From contig NC_064046.1 in the NCBI RefSeq assembly GCF_932526225.1, forward strand, positions 2,666,001-2,730,000: a stretch of 64,000 nucleotides of DNA, in the 5' to 3' direction. The notes under the pieces were generated by a model. That model searched no databases, was not told the origin of the DNA, and worked only from the letters and a program-made list of their open reading frames with translations. Every line of letters begins with the position of its first letter. Within the stretch, counting starts at the first letter, position 1. The translations under genes were made by a program, and so were the position numbers. Of this stretch, positions 1 through 11,578 are shown one piece after another. This DNA comes from Nematostella vectensis (Eukaryota; Cnidaria; Anthozoa; Actiniaria; Edwardsiidae).

Positions 1-96
1 CAATAAATCATATCCTGGCTACACGCCTGCAAGAAAAGCTATTCTCGCTACACGCCTGCTAAGAAGTGATAATCTTATCATAAAAGCTATTCTTAC

Positions 97-3000
97 CGAA
101 ATCTCAAAGAGCCCAACTGACGTCATGTCGACAAGTGCGACGGAGTTGTGACAGGCCGCGTACTCCACTTGTACATTACGGAAAAACGCGGGCTTTCCGA
201 ACGCGTTAGTACTCGGCACAACTAAACAAGGCAAGAGAAATCCTCAAAATCAATACCACGTATCAGAAGAAAGGGGCAACAAAGTGATAAATCATACTCG
301 CTCTGTATACAACGCATAATGAATGGTGACGGCGTTATGTGTTAGTTTAGGGTGATTTAGATCCACGACGCCGGCAAGAGGACGCCGCCTCGCCCACGTT
401 CGTTTGCGCGCGCACGCTAATTTTTGCCGGCGTCCCGCCCTGAAGAGGACGTGAAAAAGCATGAAATGCCGTCCTGAACAGGAAGCGACGCCGGCAAGAA
501 AAGCGTGCGCGCGCAATCGAACGTGCGCGAGGCAGTGTCTTCTTGCCGGCGTCGTGGATCAAAATCACCCTACTGGTTTTGGTGACGGAAGCCACTTTTA
601 GCTACGGTTACGAAGGCCGTTACACAGTCAATGTTGTTGTTAATCGTTAGTAACAAAAAAGGTGGAATGAATATCGAAAAGTGAAATGTTATGGCGAATA
701 ATCAGTGCATTAAAACACGCAACATAACGACATAACAGCACGGAATAAGAGGACAGTAACGACAAAATCTCAGTAATGTACACGTAACGTAAGGGTCACA
801 GCGAAGGGTAATCGAATATTTCACATACTTGTACTGTTCCATTCGAGATCTGTGAAATGAAGAAAATACATGGATCAACCTTTGTTGGTTAACATAAAAA
901 TAGGCAGCTGTACTGCTAGTGGGGTATACAATGCAACAGAAACTGGAATTCGAATCTGCCAAATTTTCGATCACGACTATTTGGGCTAGTGTGGGATACA
1001 CTATCCTGTAGTTTTGTCACAGCAATATATTTTTATTACTTTTCATTTAGGATTTTGTGATTGGGTCTCTTCAATTGTTTACTGGTGTTCAATATAGGGT
1101 ACTTCGTCTTTATAAGAAGGGAGAAGAATAACAGAGTGATTGATAACTGTCTAAAAAAGACCTTGGAGTTCTGTCTTACCTTCTTCATCCAACTGAAACC
1201 ACCTTGGCCTTTCCCAGCCCATCCGCTCGCCCCAGACCGCCCCGGCTGAATCGAGCTGCGCGTACAGGGGTGAGCATTTGACTCCTCGCGCCGTTTGCTT
1301 TTCCGAATAAGGATATCGCATGACGTAATGCCACCCGAGTGTTTCTCTCACGCGATCACGTAGAAACTGCTTGTTGTTGAAGTGGTTGCCAAAGCGACGT
1401 ATATCCACAGGCCACAGATCCATGGTGGGGTGGCCCTCGGTTATCCATTCAGACAGGGCTTTGCCCACGCCTGCCGCACTGGCGATACCGCTGGAACACA
1501 TACCGGCGGCGACAAAATAGTTCCGCACCTAAAAATACAGAAAATAGACAATAGTATGCTTATCGCTGGGAAAAGACGATAAAAATCTAAAAGCATGCAC
1601 AGGGTTGTGGAATGTTCACCCTAATAAATGTATCTTAGCGTCAATATTACAAGTAACAAAGTAGTCGCCTGTAGGATTGCCTGGTCTTTCATTGCCTCGT
1701 ATGAATTGGACGAGACAAAATTTATGAAGGGATGGACACAGAGTAACAAACACGTTTGGGAAAGGGAGCTTAGCAGAGAGAAAGCTCTTAAATGGGTGAC
1801 GAAGGGGAATAAATTTGATGAGAGAACAGGGCCGGCGGAGCGATCCTAAAAGTGGGAGGCGAAGCCGTCTCCCTCCCCCCTCCTCCCTCCCTTTCACTTT
1901 CCAAAGCCCCTCCCCGACCCGCCACCCCTGGTGAATGGAATGAAAGAGACGCTTAAAGTCGCGTTGTCACTAGTTTACTTTCGGTCGATTATGTAACAAT
2001 CTCCGATGATTTTTAACGGAAAACGCGAAAAATATTTCAAAATATTGAAAGCAGTGTGTAAGTTTCTTTGAGGATGTGATTAATAATTTAGAGCGGATGG
2101 CCTGTTAAATATCTCGGATTCTGCTAGATTCTTTTGTCTTTTAACGGTTGAGGTTTCCGTCGGACCTCCGGAAGTAAACTGGTGAAAATGCAGCTTTAAT
2201 AGTGCAGAGAAAGGCCAAGGGCGGGTCTAGGAGGGATGGATTCTGGTTCCTTTTTTCACATTATCCACCCATTTCCATCTTCTTATTCTGGAGTTATTTT
2301 CTTTTTCTGGATCCGCTTCTGAGGATAAAAAGTGACAGCCACAGGAACAGATGAAGTTGGGGGAAGCAAGGGCGAGAATAAGGAATGTACCTCTGGGGCC
2401 TCTCCTAATATGTATTGCCCATCTGGTGTGAAGCTCTCGGGGCCATTTACAAGCTGTCGGATCTCGGCATTATGAAGCGCTGGTACTCGGTGCAACATCT
2501 GCTCCATGAGGACCTCTGCAGATCAACAAAAGATCAAAGTCATCCAAGTAAATTAAAGAAGGCCAATCACACCGCCATTTGATGCTCCCGCTCAATGCCG
2601 AGTCATACAAAGAATCCATATCGGCATATCGGCATATCGGCTAATATTAGCAAGTGACTGAGAAACTTTTAATCAAATATCATTAATGAAGTATCAGACT
2701 CCAATCATGGATAGTTATTTTGAATTTTACTTGCAAGTAAACCGTTGTATTTTCGATTATAAACAATAACAAAGTTGATCGACATTCTTTAACTCAGCTT
2801 AGAGCACGCGACAACAACGCCCAGATGGCAAAAGAACTACGCCGAGACGTTAAGGATGGCCGAGAAATAAAACCGTGAACACCAAATATATATGTGGAAT
2901 GTTTATTGTATTCTGATGAACAACGTTCCTATTTGACTGTTTGCAAAACTCGCATGTGATTGGTCAAAACAAACATGCCATACATATTTCTGGTGTTCAC

Positions 3001-6000
3001 GGTATTACTCGTCGCGCTGTAATGGGGGATGTTTTTCTAACGATTCCAATATATCATCCTACCAAAGTGATCCCAGTCTTCAGGCAACAGCTGGAACTCG
3101 AACTTGTCCGGGACGCTCTCGTGGAAGCATGGCTTGGACACGGGCTCGAACCCCCCTGCCATGAGCCCCCCTGACCACTCCCTAAAGTAGATGTGGCCGT
3201 CGGGGTCGCGCATATTGGGAAGCGTGGAGTGCACGCCCTCTACTGTCTTGGTCACGATGTAGAAGTGCTCGCATGCGTGGATGGGTACGGACACAGCGGG
3301 GCTGGATTTCTGTGGAAGAGCAGGATTGAACTTAATGGTGATTATGATAATGGAATGGTGAGAAGCATTGATGATTATTATGATGGTGATGGCAAACGAT
3401 TGTGATGATGGAAATGGTGAGGATGATGATGAATTAATGGTGATTATTATGGGATGATGGTGATGACGATGATGACGATGATGGAGTGGTGAGGCTATTC
3501 TTGCCGCTTTTATTTGACCTTCGATGTCTTTTTTTCTTGAGCTTCACGTGAAGCTTGCTTCATCATTTATCTGTAATCTGTAATGCTTGTACATTTTGTT
3601 ACGTTTGTGGCTGTCTTTGCAGCACAGTTTAAGTTGTTATTTTTAAAGTATCTTGTCACAGTTCTTTGGTCTAGCAATATTTTTGTATAGTTTTTATAGA
3701 GTTGCCTTCGATTGTAATACGCTGAATTATGTAAATATTGTTTAACTAATCCAGTATAGTTTCGGATGGGTTAAATACTGTCAAAAGTTATCATATTACC
3801 CACGTTAAATAAAGTTTATTGTATTGTATTATTATTATTACCATGGTGATGATGATGATGATGATGAAGATCATGGTATATGATGAGAGTGATGATTGTA
3901 TCATTGTGGTGGCCATGATTGAGATGATGATAGTAATAACAATAACGAAAAGGAGGATGTTGATAACTATGATGTTAATTAGTCGGTAACCTCGTACTAT
4001 AGAAAATCCGGTTTATGCTATGGAAGATAATAAAAAAGATCTGATGACGATGTTGATGATATTGACAAAAACCCCGCCCACCTGTCCTACTTCTCGTGCC
4101 CATTGCCCTGCGCAGTTGATGAAGATGTCACACTTGATGTCGCCCTTATCAGTCTTGACGCCATCCACGTATTGACCGTCTGTCGTCACCGACTGTAACT
4201 GGACTTTCTCGTAGATGCGAACACCTTCAAAAGACACAATGCACATTCATCACTGTCTCTTGACTTTCTCATAGATGCGAACACCTTCAAAAGACACAAT
4301 GCACATTCATCACTGTTTCTTGACTTTCTCATAGATGCGAACACCTTCAAAAGACACAATGCACATTCATCACTGTCTCTTGACTTTCTCATAGATGCGA
4401 ACACGTTCAAAAGACAAGGACACAATGCACATTCATCACTGTCTCTTGACTTTCTCATAGATGCGAACACCTTCAAAAGACAAGGACATGCACATTCGTC
4501 ACTGGTTGTAATTTTACATTCGGTGTTTAATATAAACACACACAATATAAATAAAGGCCCTCAAGATATTTTCTCCTATATTTTAGATAATGTCTCATTC
4601 ATTTACTGTATTTTTGGCTGCTAGAAGGGGGGGCCCGGGCCCCCTTGGCCACCCCCCTGGCTACACCCTTGAGCAAAATATATGTCTTCGTATGACTCAC
4701 CGTTCATAATAGCACCTCTTGCTAATGATTGGCAGATATCACTCGGATTAGCCACGCCCTCTTCCGGTACCCAAAGACCACCCTATGGGTTGAAGCGAAA
4801 AGTATTATCGCGATTTTATAAAGGTCAACCGCATTCACTCCGAATATGATTATAGCTTTCAGTAAGTGCAAAACAACGCAACTGCTTGACTTTCTTCCTT
4901 CTTGCGTCCGTTTCATACATAAAGAAATCAAACTAAGCGATCCCACAACCCCCTTCGCCAGTCTCAAATGTTTGATCACGTGTCTTGGTACTCACCTGGA
5001 TATCATCCAAATTCAGCTCCACTGGCCAAAGCTCTTGACATCTCTGCGGTGAAATCAGTTCTGCCTTGATGTCGTACGCCCTGCAAAGTGAAAGAGTCGA
5101 GATAAAAGGGTATAATTTAAAGCGTGTTATTTGCCTCGTGGTTAGTTAGTCGTTGAGTCGTGGTAGGTACAACAGTAGAAAATAATCAACCCCACGTCAG
5201 GATATAGCGCTCAAATTCGCCATTCTTGTCAAGTTGATGAGCGAACAGCATCTTGGGACGATTTTAGGAACGGAATTCAACTCCAATTCTTGAATTGCGT
5301 CCATTTAAATCGCCCCTGTGTGCGCAAGGTCAGAACGCCGGGTACTCACTGGCATTTCGCCAAGTTCCTCTTGTATAGGGTCATTCTCTCCTTGGTGCGG
5401 GCAAGGTAGACACCACCAAGTGTCTTAAAACCTGAAAACAGCGAGAGAATTATACCACATATCAGCAACACTCTCACTAGACCGTAGCACTATACCGTAG
5501 TTTAGCATTCAAAGGCATACAACGGGCCCCCCTTCCAAAAATACGATAAAATGGCATATTTCGTCGTTTAAATATGTTCTGATGCCGAAAATATCCATTT
5601 TAAAAGAGATGGAGAGCGACGAAGACATGTCCGAACTGACACAGAAGACGTTCTCGCAAGCCGAATAATTTCTCCCGGATTTTGATCTTGTCGGAACGAT
5701 CCTTGGGACAACAAGCCGTAATTTTACGATTCTAAGTGAAGAATAAGTTGAGAAGAGAAAGGACGACAGGATTCCGGAGAACACGAAAACCAACACGGTG
5801 TGGGCTGTTCGTGCTTGGCAAGAGTGGGCAGAAGAGAGAAATTAGAACCAAAGGTGTTCGATTGTAGTGTTAATGAAGTAATGATAGAAGATGTTTGTAA
5901 GATTGATAAAGTCATAAAGAGCCAGGGCGAAAGTGGCAATAAAACCCCTAAAAAGACCCGCAGATGTAAGAAATTAATAGTTGAAGTTTGTCATTTTTAT

Positions 6001-7636
6001 GGTCCAATAGACTTTGGAAAATTGCAAAGTTGAGTGCCAAATGGTTGAGTTTTGATATTCAGCATGGAAGAGTGCAGGTAGTGGATTGATTTAATTGCTC
6101 ATTATAAATGCAAGGGATGTATACGAGCTTCCCCAGGATGTATCTATATACATCCCTTGCATTTATAATGAGCTATTCAATTCAATTCATCAGCCCCGCT
6201 CTTCCCTGCTGAATATCAAAACCCTCCCCGGGCTCTTAGCTACTTGCATATTAATGAGGTTTGTACGTGAAATAAAGCCCTACAGAAAACAATGGAAACC
6301 GTGTCAATCATGTAATAAATGCCCTTATAACCGATCGGTAAGATTTTTTACCCAAGCATCCGCTCTAACCCCCCCCCCCCCCCACCTCGACTCCACAAAA
6401 TTTACCAGCAGAACCATTCGGGACGATTTTTTCCTAGAAACCGAGGGGCTAACATCTTCCCAGCAAGCTAAAAACGGACTGCGGAACAGATATTGTGCGA
6501 TTAACAGCGTATCGTTACCATAGCAACAAACCTGTTCCAAGTCCCGTTTCTTCCTCCAGTCGACTATAGAGGTCGGTGCCGTAATTCGACAGCTGCGTCT
6601 CGGCCATCGTGGAGCGCATTTTCCCGATCAGACCGACAGCGTGCCACGTGGTCCCCCCAGACAGACTGAAAATACGCCCGCAGGTTAAAGAGTTCTAGTC
6701 AGCCATTTGTTTTTAATTAAATATTGAATATGTAGATCAGGGGCGAATCTAGCTTTTCGCTAACGTGGGAGGGGAGGGGGGTTTGGCTTAGTGACGAAAG
6801 GGTGTCGGGGTTATCGCGCCACTATTCTGATGTAAATAAGTTTATAACAATTCACCTCTTCAGTCTGCCCTGAAGAAATCTTATAAAGACGAATATTAGG
6901 CAGAGTCGAATTCCAGTTTTTGGTGTATTGTATTTATTTTTCTGGTTCACGAACATGACTATTTGGGTTTTTTGTATTTATTTCTGTTGTTATTGTGGGT
7001 GTAATTTAGTTTGAAATCGATCGAAAATATTGTAAATTCGGTCGAGAATATAGGAGGATGAAGGAACGCCAATCATAAAGGGGCGGGGGTGAGGGGTTGG
7101 GGGGATATTGAAGCCCTGAAACATGCTCGGATTACCAGGGGTCTTAAAGAATGTTGATCATATATTCCCTTGTTAGTGTTTACAATTGAAAATACTGTTC
7201 ATTTGCAACAAAAAAAAAATCAAAATAACCATCCGCGAATGAAGGCTGTTACTTTACTAATGTTATTTTAATGAAAGTTTCTTAGTTACTTGCTTGAATA
7301 AGCCGATGGAAAGAGATTTTTTGAGTCAGCATTGTGCGGGAGCGTAAAATGGCGGCGTGATTGTCACTACCTCGCGCGGCCGCACGAGAAAGGACTGGAT
7401 CCTTGGACATGGCCCTGCGAGGATCGCGTACTTACCTGCCCTGTTCCAATAACACGACATCCTTCCAGCCGAGTTTAGACAAGTGATACGCGACTGAACA
7501 ACCGATTATTCCACCACCACAGATAACAACTTTCGCTGATTGTGGAAGGCGCGACTCTGTGTGAATACCGCGACTTTGAAGCTTGGACTTTCTGTGGTCA
7601 TTCAAATGCTGAGCCCGCGATAGACAACGGGAGTGT
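97..7636 (-). CDS. Mitochondrial FAD-dependent oxidoreductase, PDPR/SARDH/DMGDH family, partial (3' end beyond left edge)
   Basis: Ten exons are placed on the minus strand: 7436-7636, 6532-6665, 5350-5431, 4996-5080, 4701-4782, 4082-4224, 3063-3309, 2391-2515, 1180-1528 and 97-221. Junctions are GT-AG and in phase. The first encodes a basic, mitochondrial-type leader, then the FAD-binding VVICGGGIIGCSVAYHLSKL dinucleotide fold. GTTWHAVGL, FINCAGQWAREVG and HACEHFY follow in family order, then GPESFTPDG and a C-terminal GMCSSG segment. The last exon (AFFRNV, VALVDMTS) starts the GcvT-like domain, which leaves the window. SARDH and DMGDH demethylate glycine derivatives; PDPR regulates pyruvate dehydrogenase phosphatase. 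HACEHFY favours PDPR and GTTWH favours SARDH, so I do not choose. No in-frame Met precedes the leader; exon 7436-7636 has its own acceptor, so the start codon should lie in an upstream exon I did not find. Confidence 0.88.
348..572. mobile_element. GC-rich foldback MITE in the oxidoreductase gene's last visible intron
   Basis: The two ends form long imperfect inverted repeats of about 90 bp around a loop of about 45 bp. The outer ends are TAGGGTGATTT and AAAATCACCCTA, and each arm carries GATCCACGACGCCGGCAAGA. The arms match at most positions, so transcribed RNA would fold into a long hairpin. The terminal TA may be the target duplication. I see no coding sequence in it. Confidence 0.75.
1953..2199 (+). 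mobile_element. TTAA-flanked MITE, family A, copy 1
   Basis: The element opens TTAAAGTCGCGTTGTCAC and closes with a matching inverted end, GCAGCTTTAA. The interior is shared with the copies at 21374, 30058, 30385, 38532 and 43266: CGCGAAAAATATTTCAAAAT, then GAGCGGATGGCCTGTTAA. The TTAA flanks suggest mobilisation by a piggyBac-type transposase (inference). It lies in an intron of the oxidoreductase gene. Confidence 0.8.
3320..3960. repeat. GAT-rich microsatellite on both sides of a LINE-tail-like segment
   Basis: Degenerate GATGAT/GGTGAT runs fill about 3320-3490 and 3843-3960. Between them, about 3500-3830, lies AT-rich sequence ending in AATAAAGTTTATTGTATTGT, which resembles the 3' end of a non-LTR element. 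The whole segment is intronic and I see no exon in it. Confidence 0.5.
4200..4505. repeat. 60-bp minisatellite carrying a copied 3' splice site
   Basis: Five head-to-tail units of 60-66 bp start at about 4200, 4260, 4320, 4380 and 4446. The first unit overlaps the start of oxidoreductase exon 4082-4224. On the minus strand each unit holds the acceptor and the first 25 or so exon bases, so the intron carries several near-identical acceptors upstream of the real one. The fourth unit has a C-to-G change (ACACGTTC). Confidence 0.85.
6050..6221. mobile_element. Hairpin MITE, 172 bp
   Basis: The ends TTTTGATATTCAGCA and TGCTGAATATCAAAA are exact inverted repeats. The inner arms pair too: CTCATTATAAATGCAAGGGA appears on both strands within 75 bp. 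Almost the whole element is stem, with a short loop near 6130. It lies in an intron of the oxidoreductase gene. Confidence 0.75.
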
Positions 7637-8902
7637 CTGCAAGAAGCGAAATACGACAAATTTTAGCCTAGTCGTAGGAGTTCTAATCGGGTCTACTACG
7701 AGGGGGGGGGGATACGAATTGTATCTATCCTAAGTCGGCGCTTGAAATGCCCATTTTCAAAAAATCTAATCGCTTACTTACAAACCTCTAATGGAGCTCA
7801 AAGTTAACCCGAATGTTTATCAATCTATTAATGTTATTCTACATATGAAGAAAACGTTGTCGGAAAAGGGACTGGTACCGATGAATCTTAGTTTCTCTTC
7901 AGATACTTTCTCCATTGACCAAGGATAGTCACATTCACTGTTTTTCTCTTCTGATTACCAAAAAAAGTTTACGAAGCACCTGCGGTACGGCAACCTTTAG
8001 AATGTCAAGAATCATGCAGTTTTTCCAAATAAGGAATATATTAGTTTCCTTATATGGAAGTTAACGTGTTAAGCAAAACGACAATTTTTTGCTACATGTT
8101 CTTGATATGCGAAAATCGGCTCAATTTTATTTGGCGGACAAAAAAAGGAAAAAAAGGTCATTTTCTTCATTTTGAAAGTATCATATAGTCCCTAGAATGG
8201 CCCCTAAAACTTACGATCAACAAAACCAATTGCTTTCATCTTTGGTTTGCTATTAGAAATAAGAGGTAGCTAAATAACAATAATAAAAACATCCTTGCCC
8301 GCGTATGGATCTATATCAGGGGCTAAATTTCAAAGTAGGTAAATAACAGAGTGACTGAAAATAAAAATGCGCCAATATCTCAGAATTCTAATAAAACTTA
8401 CTCTAAGTGTCCAACAAGCTGACAAGGTCTATGTACAATAGCCTATAGCTTATTTGTTGAAAATGTCCTTGTATCGAAGTTAATTTAACGGGTTCACCTT
8501 TCCGTTGCCAAAGAAACAGCAATACAAAAATGCGCCACTTATATATAACTGCTTCTTGCTACGTATGCAGAAGATACACTCTTTTTTTATAAGAACTTCT
8601 AGTTTTCAGTTGAGGCTGGGCCGTTCTTATTTTTGGGACATTTTAAGGCTGAATATGTTCCTAACGATGTTCTCAATTCTTTAATTTTTAAATTTTAAAT
8701 TGATCAATAGCAATAATAAGGTTGTATGTTACTTTGAGCAAAATTTGATTCTATATTTTACAACGCATCAGGGCTAAAAAAATAATGCTTTTCTGCTAGC
8801 TGGAGCCTCGGCATGTTCTTATCATGTTTTTGAAATTTGATGGAATCTCAGGCTGGACGTTCTTATAAAAAAAAAGGTTCTTATATTAAAAAAAAAAATA
8901 AC
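7637..8902. other. AT-rich sequence upstream of the oxidoreductase gene
   Basis: I find no supported exon here, although the oxidoreductase start codon should lie somewhere upstream of 7636. The stretch holds a dispersed repeat (7842-8060) and, at about 8580-8890, low-complexity sequence with several GTTCTTAT motifs that probably belongs to another degenerate element. Confidence 0.5.
7842..8060 (+). repeat. Dispersed repeat, family B, copy 1
   Basis: About 220 bp matches 24448-24670 in the opposite orientation. Shared blocks include CATATGAAGAAAACGTTGTC at one end, CACCTGCGGTACGGCAACCT in the middle and TTTCCTTATATGGAAG at the other end. I could not define terminal repeats or a coding frame. 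Confidence 0.75.
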
Positions 8903-10376
8903 CGCTGTGTCTACTTGCACGGCTTCCGGTAAAGGAGGCGAAAAAACTAGCTGCACGGTTGTCTGTAGAGGACCCGAAACGCTCCCCAAAAGTTCATCAA
9001 CTGATCCCGAGACCCGAAACGATCCCCAGGAGTCCCCGAAATGAGCCCCAAGGAATTGCAGTAATGGACAAACAAAAAAAAAGTGGAAGGATTGGCCTTC
9101 AGTTTTAAAAACATATGAAACATTTTAGCGTTATTTGTGTTACTATCAGGAAATTTACATTGACTAAAACCATGTCCATTGTATTAAGATTTTAATATAC
9201 GACTGCGCGGGAAATACAGTGGTTGAGTAAAAAATTGGGGTCAAATGACAATTCCCGTGATAGTAATTTGAAGATCCAGGCGTGAATAAATCATAAGTCT
9301 CCACATCGATCCACAGATAAAACATAAGGTTATTCTTAAGGTTATTTTTTGCATGTTTGTTTGTATTCGGTGAATGAAAGACCTATTGTGAGATCATGCA
9401 GGGTTGTACGGCCGACTACATGAGGGAAATTCAAAGTATTCAAAACTCACATAAACATTGCTTTCAACAAAAGCCACATCTTGCTACGTTAGTAAAAGGG
9501 TTGTTCGAGTGTATCACTCAGTGTGCTTTTGTCATTCCATCTTCTCGGCCAAACCGGCTGCCTAAAATGTGTCGGTAAATATTCGCTCATGTGAACATGG
9601 ATTTCGTGGTGAAATACACGTTTGGTTGTCAAATGAATATGGATTTTTAGGGGTGATGTTTACCGGAAACAAGATTAATAGTGTCAGAGTCATGTGTCGA
9701 AACTGCAAAGGTATAGTGATGGAAGGTCAACAGTTTGGTTGTTCTGAGCAAGGCTGTGCTATCTTTGATGTTGTATTCAGTTTCAGCAGCAGTTAAAAAT
9801 TGTGTATTTGTTTTGGACTCTGTTTATGGGTTTATCGCCAGGGCAAAACCCTTAATTATGCTTTAAGAATTGCAAGTTATTTCTCCTGCTTTCCCTTTTG
9901 TCCATTGCCGCAATTCCTTGGGGTTGATTTAGGGGACTCCTCGGTAACCTTTCGGGTCCCGGGATCACTTGGGGTACTTTTGGGGATCATTTCGAGTCCT
10001 GGGATCGTTTCGGGTCCTGGATCATTTCGGGTCCTGTACACATGTCTCCAGTCTCCAATTTTCTCGATTTTTAGCCTTAATAACAAGTTTCTGTCTTTGA
10101 AACCCTTCCACGATTATTTAGAACAGCCAAGCAATGATTTTTAGTTTGAAAAGCTGTGCAACAACGCAAGTGACACGCAAATGCTTGGCACAATGAATGA
10201 AGCGTGGAATTCCGTCAAACGATGGCTTCGAGCTTATATGCGAATGCAGGGCCATAGCCATGAGGCAAGTAAGACACTCGCCACTGTAAATTTTGAGAAA
10301 ACTGGAGACAGCCGTGCAGCTAGTTTTTTTCCTCTCTTACCGGAAGCCGTGCAAGTAGACACAGCGAGAGAAAAAA
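8903..10376. mobile_element. DNA element with 60-bp terminal inverted repeats
   Basis: Left end 8903-8963 and right end 10316-10376 are inverted copies, beginning CGCTGTGTCTACTTGCACGG, about 90 percent alike by eye. Inside each end is a GC-rich zone of degenerate CCCGAAACGATCCCC-type repeats (8960-9060 and 9905-10035), also inverted. The 800-bp core has only short open frames; one at 9569-9796 has cysteine-rich sequence but no ATG and I do not recognise it. No clear target duplication is visible. Probably a non-autonomous DNA transposon. Confidence 0.75.
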
Positions 10377-11348
10377 AAGAGTGAACCTCTATTTATTATT
10401 TATTGTTTTTCCTTTAATCAATGCGTTTCCTTCAGTAATGAATTCATAAAAATCAAAGCCAACAGCATTGGACTTTGATAATAAGCGCTAGACTGGGACA
10501 AATCCTTCATCTGATTGTAAAATAAATCCTGTGTACATCGAAACCAAAGTAGAAAAGCGATCGATAGAGTTCGCGACGTGAACATTATTACAAGTTGCGT
10601 GACCGAAGCACGAAGCACGTCATAACAATAAAAAAAAGAGGCTAGAAAACTTTGTAAGAGAATTTATATCATCAGATCATAAAACAAGCATACACAAAAC
10701 AAGGCATATTCGAGGTGTAACAGCGCACTTTTCAAAACACTTAAAATACTATATCTAGCGAGTTGAGTTCGAAAGATTAAGCGAGTTAAAAACAAATTTC
10801 TAACAATATAAATTGTCAACACCGCGTCAGCGATTTATTAAAGATGGAAAGGGCATCAAAACGGTTAAACAAATAAATCAGAAGTATATCTTTATGGATA
10901 TCGTACTCACATCAATCGTCGACAAGCCACGAGGATTGAACTTCGCGACGAAAGCAGAGAATATCGCCATATACGTGCCATGATCGAGCCAAACTGAAAA
11001 CGCTCTCTTTGTTTTACCGCGTCGCTGATTCAATGGTCATCACTGAAGCTCAATAGCTTCGGCGGCATCAATATTAGAATCACCGTGGTAAAATATGCTA
11101 AGCATCGTCAACTACAAAACACTTTCCTTTACCATGCGACTTCGATAGACTTTTTTTATTTTTTCTCATTCGCCAGTCACGTGTTTTAAGACCGGAAGCG
11201 GTTTTGTCAACTGCTGCGGATAACGATAACCGGTAGCTAGTTGTTCCTCCATAAAACCGGTTCGTCCATTGATCAGTTCGTCCATAGCAAAACCGGTTCG
11301 TCCATAAGCATAGCCGTTTCGTCCATAGATTTAATATGAGTTTTTAAC
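10377..11348. other. No gene seen; degenerate CCGGTTCGTCCATA repeats at the right end
   Basis: I see no supported coding sequence. At 11231-11330 the motif CCGGTTCGTCCAT recurs four times in degenerate form. A related inverted motif lies near 14300 beyond the Penelope-like element, so that element may have inserted into an older repeat. Confidence 0.45.
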
Positions 11349-11578
11349 TGCCGCCTTAGCTAAAACTATCAGTCTATTATTATGTAAATTTCAATGTTAA
11401 TAGTATATATACGATGGTAGGAATATTCTCATTAAATCCCCTGATGAGTGGGCAACCACGAAACAGACCTGTAGGGAAACCTATGTAGTTTGTATTTTTT
11501 TTCTCAAACCAACACTATACACCGCTCTACTTTCGAGTATTGAGCACTTTCTATGAAAGCCTTCAACCATCATTTTAT
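11349..11578 (+). repeat. Penelope-like element, left pLTR (230 bp)
   Basis: This segment is repeated at 13839-14068 with no difference that I can see by reading both. Penelope-like elements typically carry such direct pLTRs because of head-to-tail arrangement. It contains a hammerhead ribozyme. The long reading frame opens inside its 3' part. Identity of the two copies implies a recent insertion or conversion. Confidence 0.92.
11437..11477 (+). ncRNA. Hammerhead ribozyme, left copy
   Basis: The full catalytic core is present: CTGATGAG, a stem II of GTGG/CCAC closed by a GCAA tetraloop, then CGAAAC. A short stem III (ACAG/CTGT, two-base loop) is followed by the cleavage triplet GTA, and stem I pairs TCCC (11437-11440) with GGGA (11474-11477). 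Predicted self-cleavage is after 11473. The tiny stem III is typical of the hammerheads described in Penelope-like elements, where they process tandem transcripts. Confidence 0.9.

Noticed and set aside
4186..4545. 119-codon minus-strand frame with repeated CLLKVFASMRKSRDSDE-type units
   Set aside because: It is the splice-site minisatellite read in a frame different from the true exon (4082-4224).
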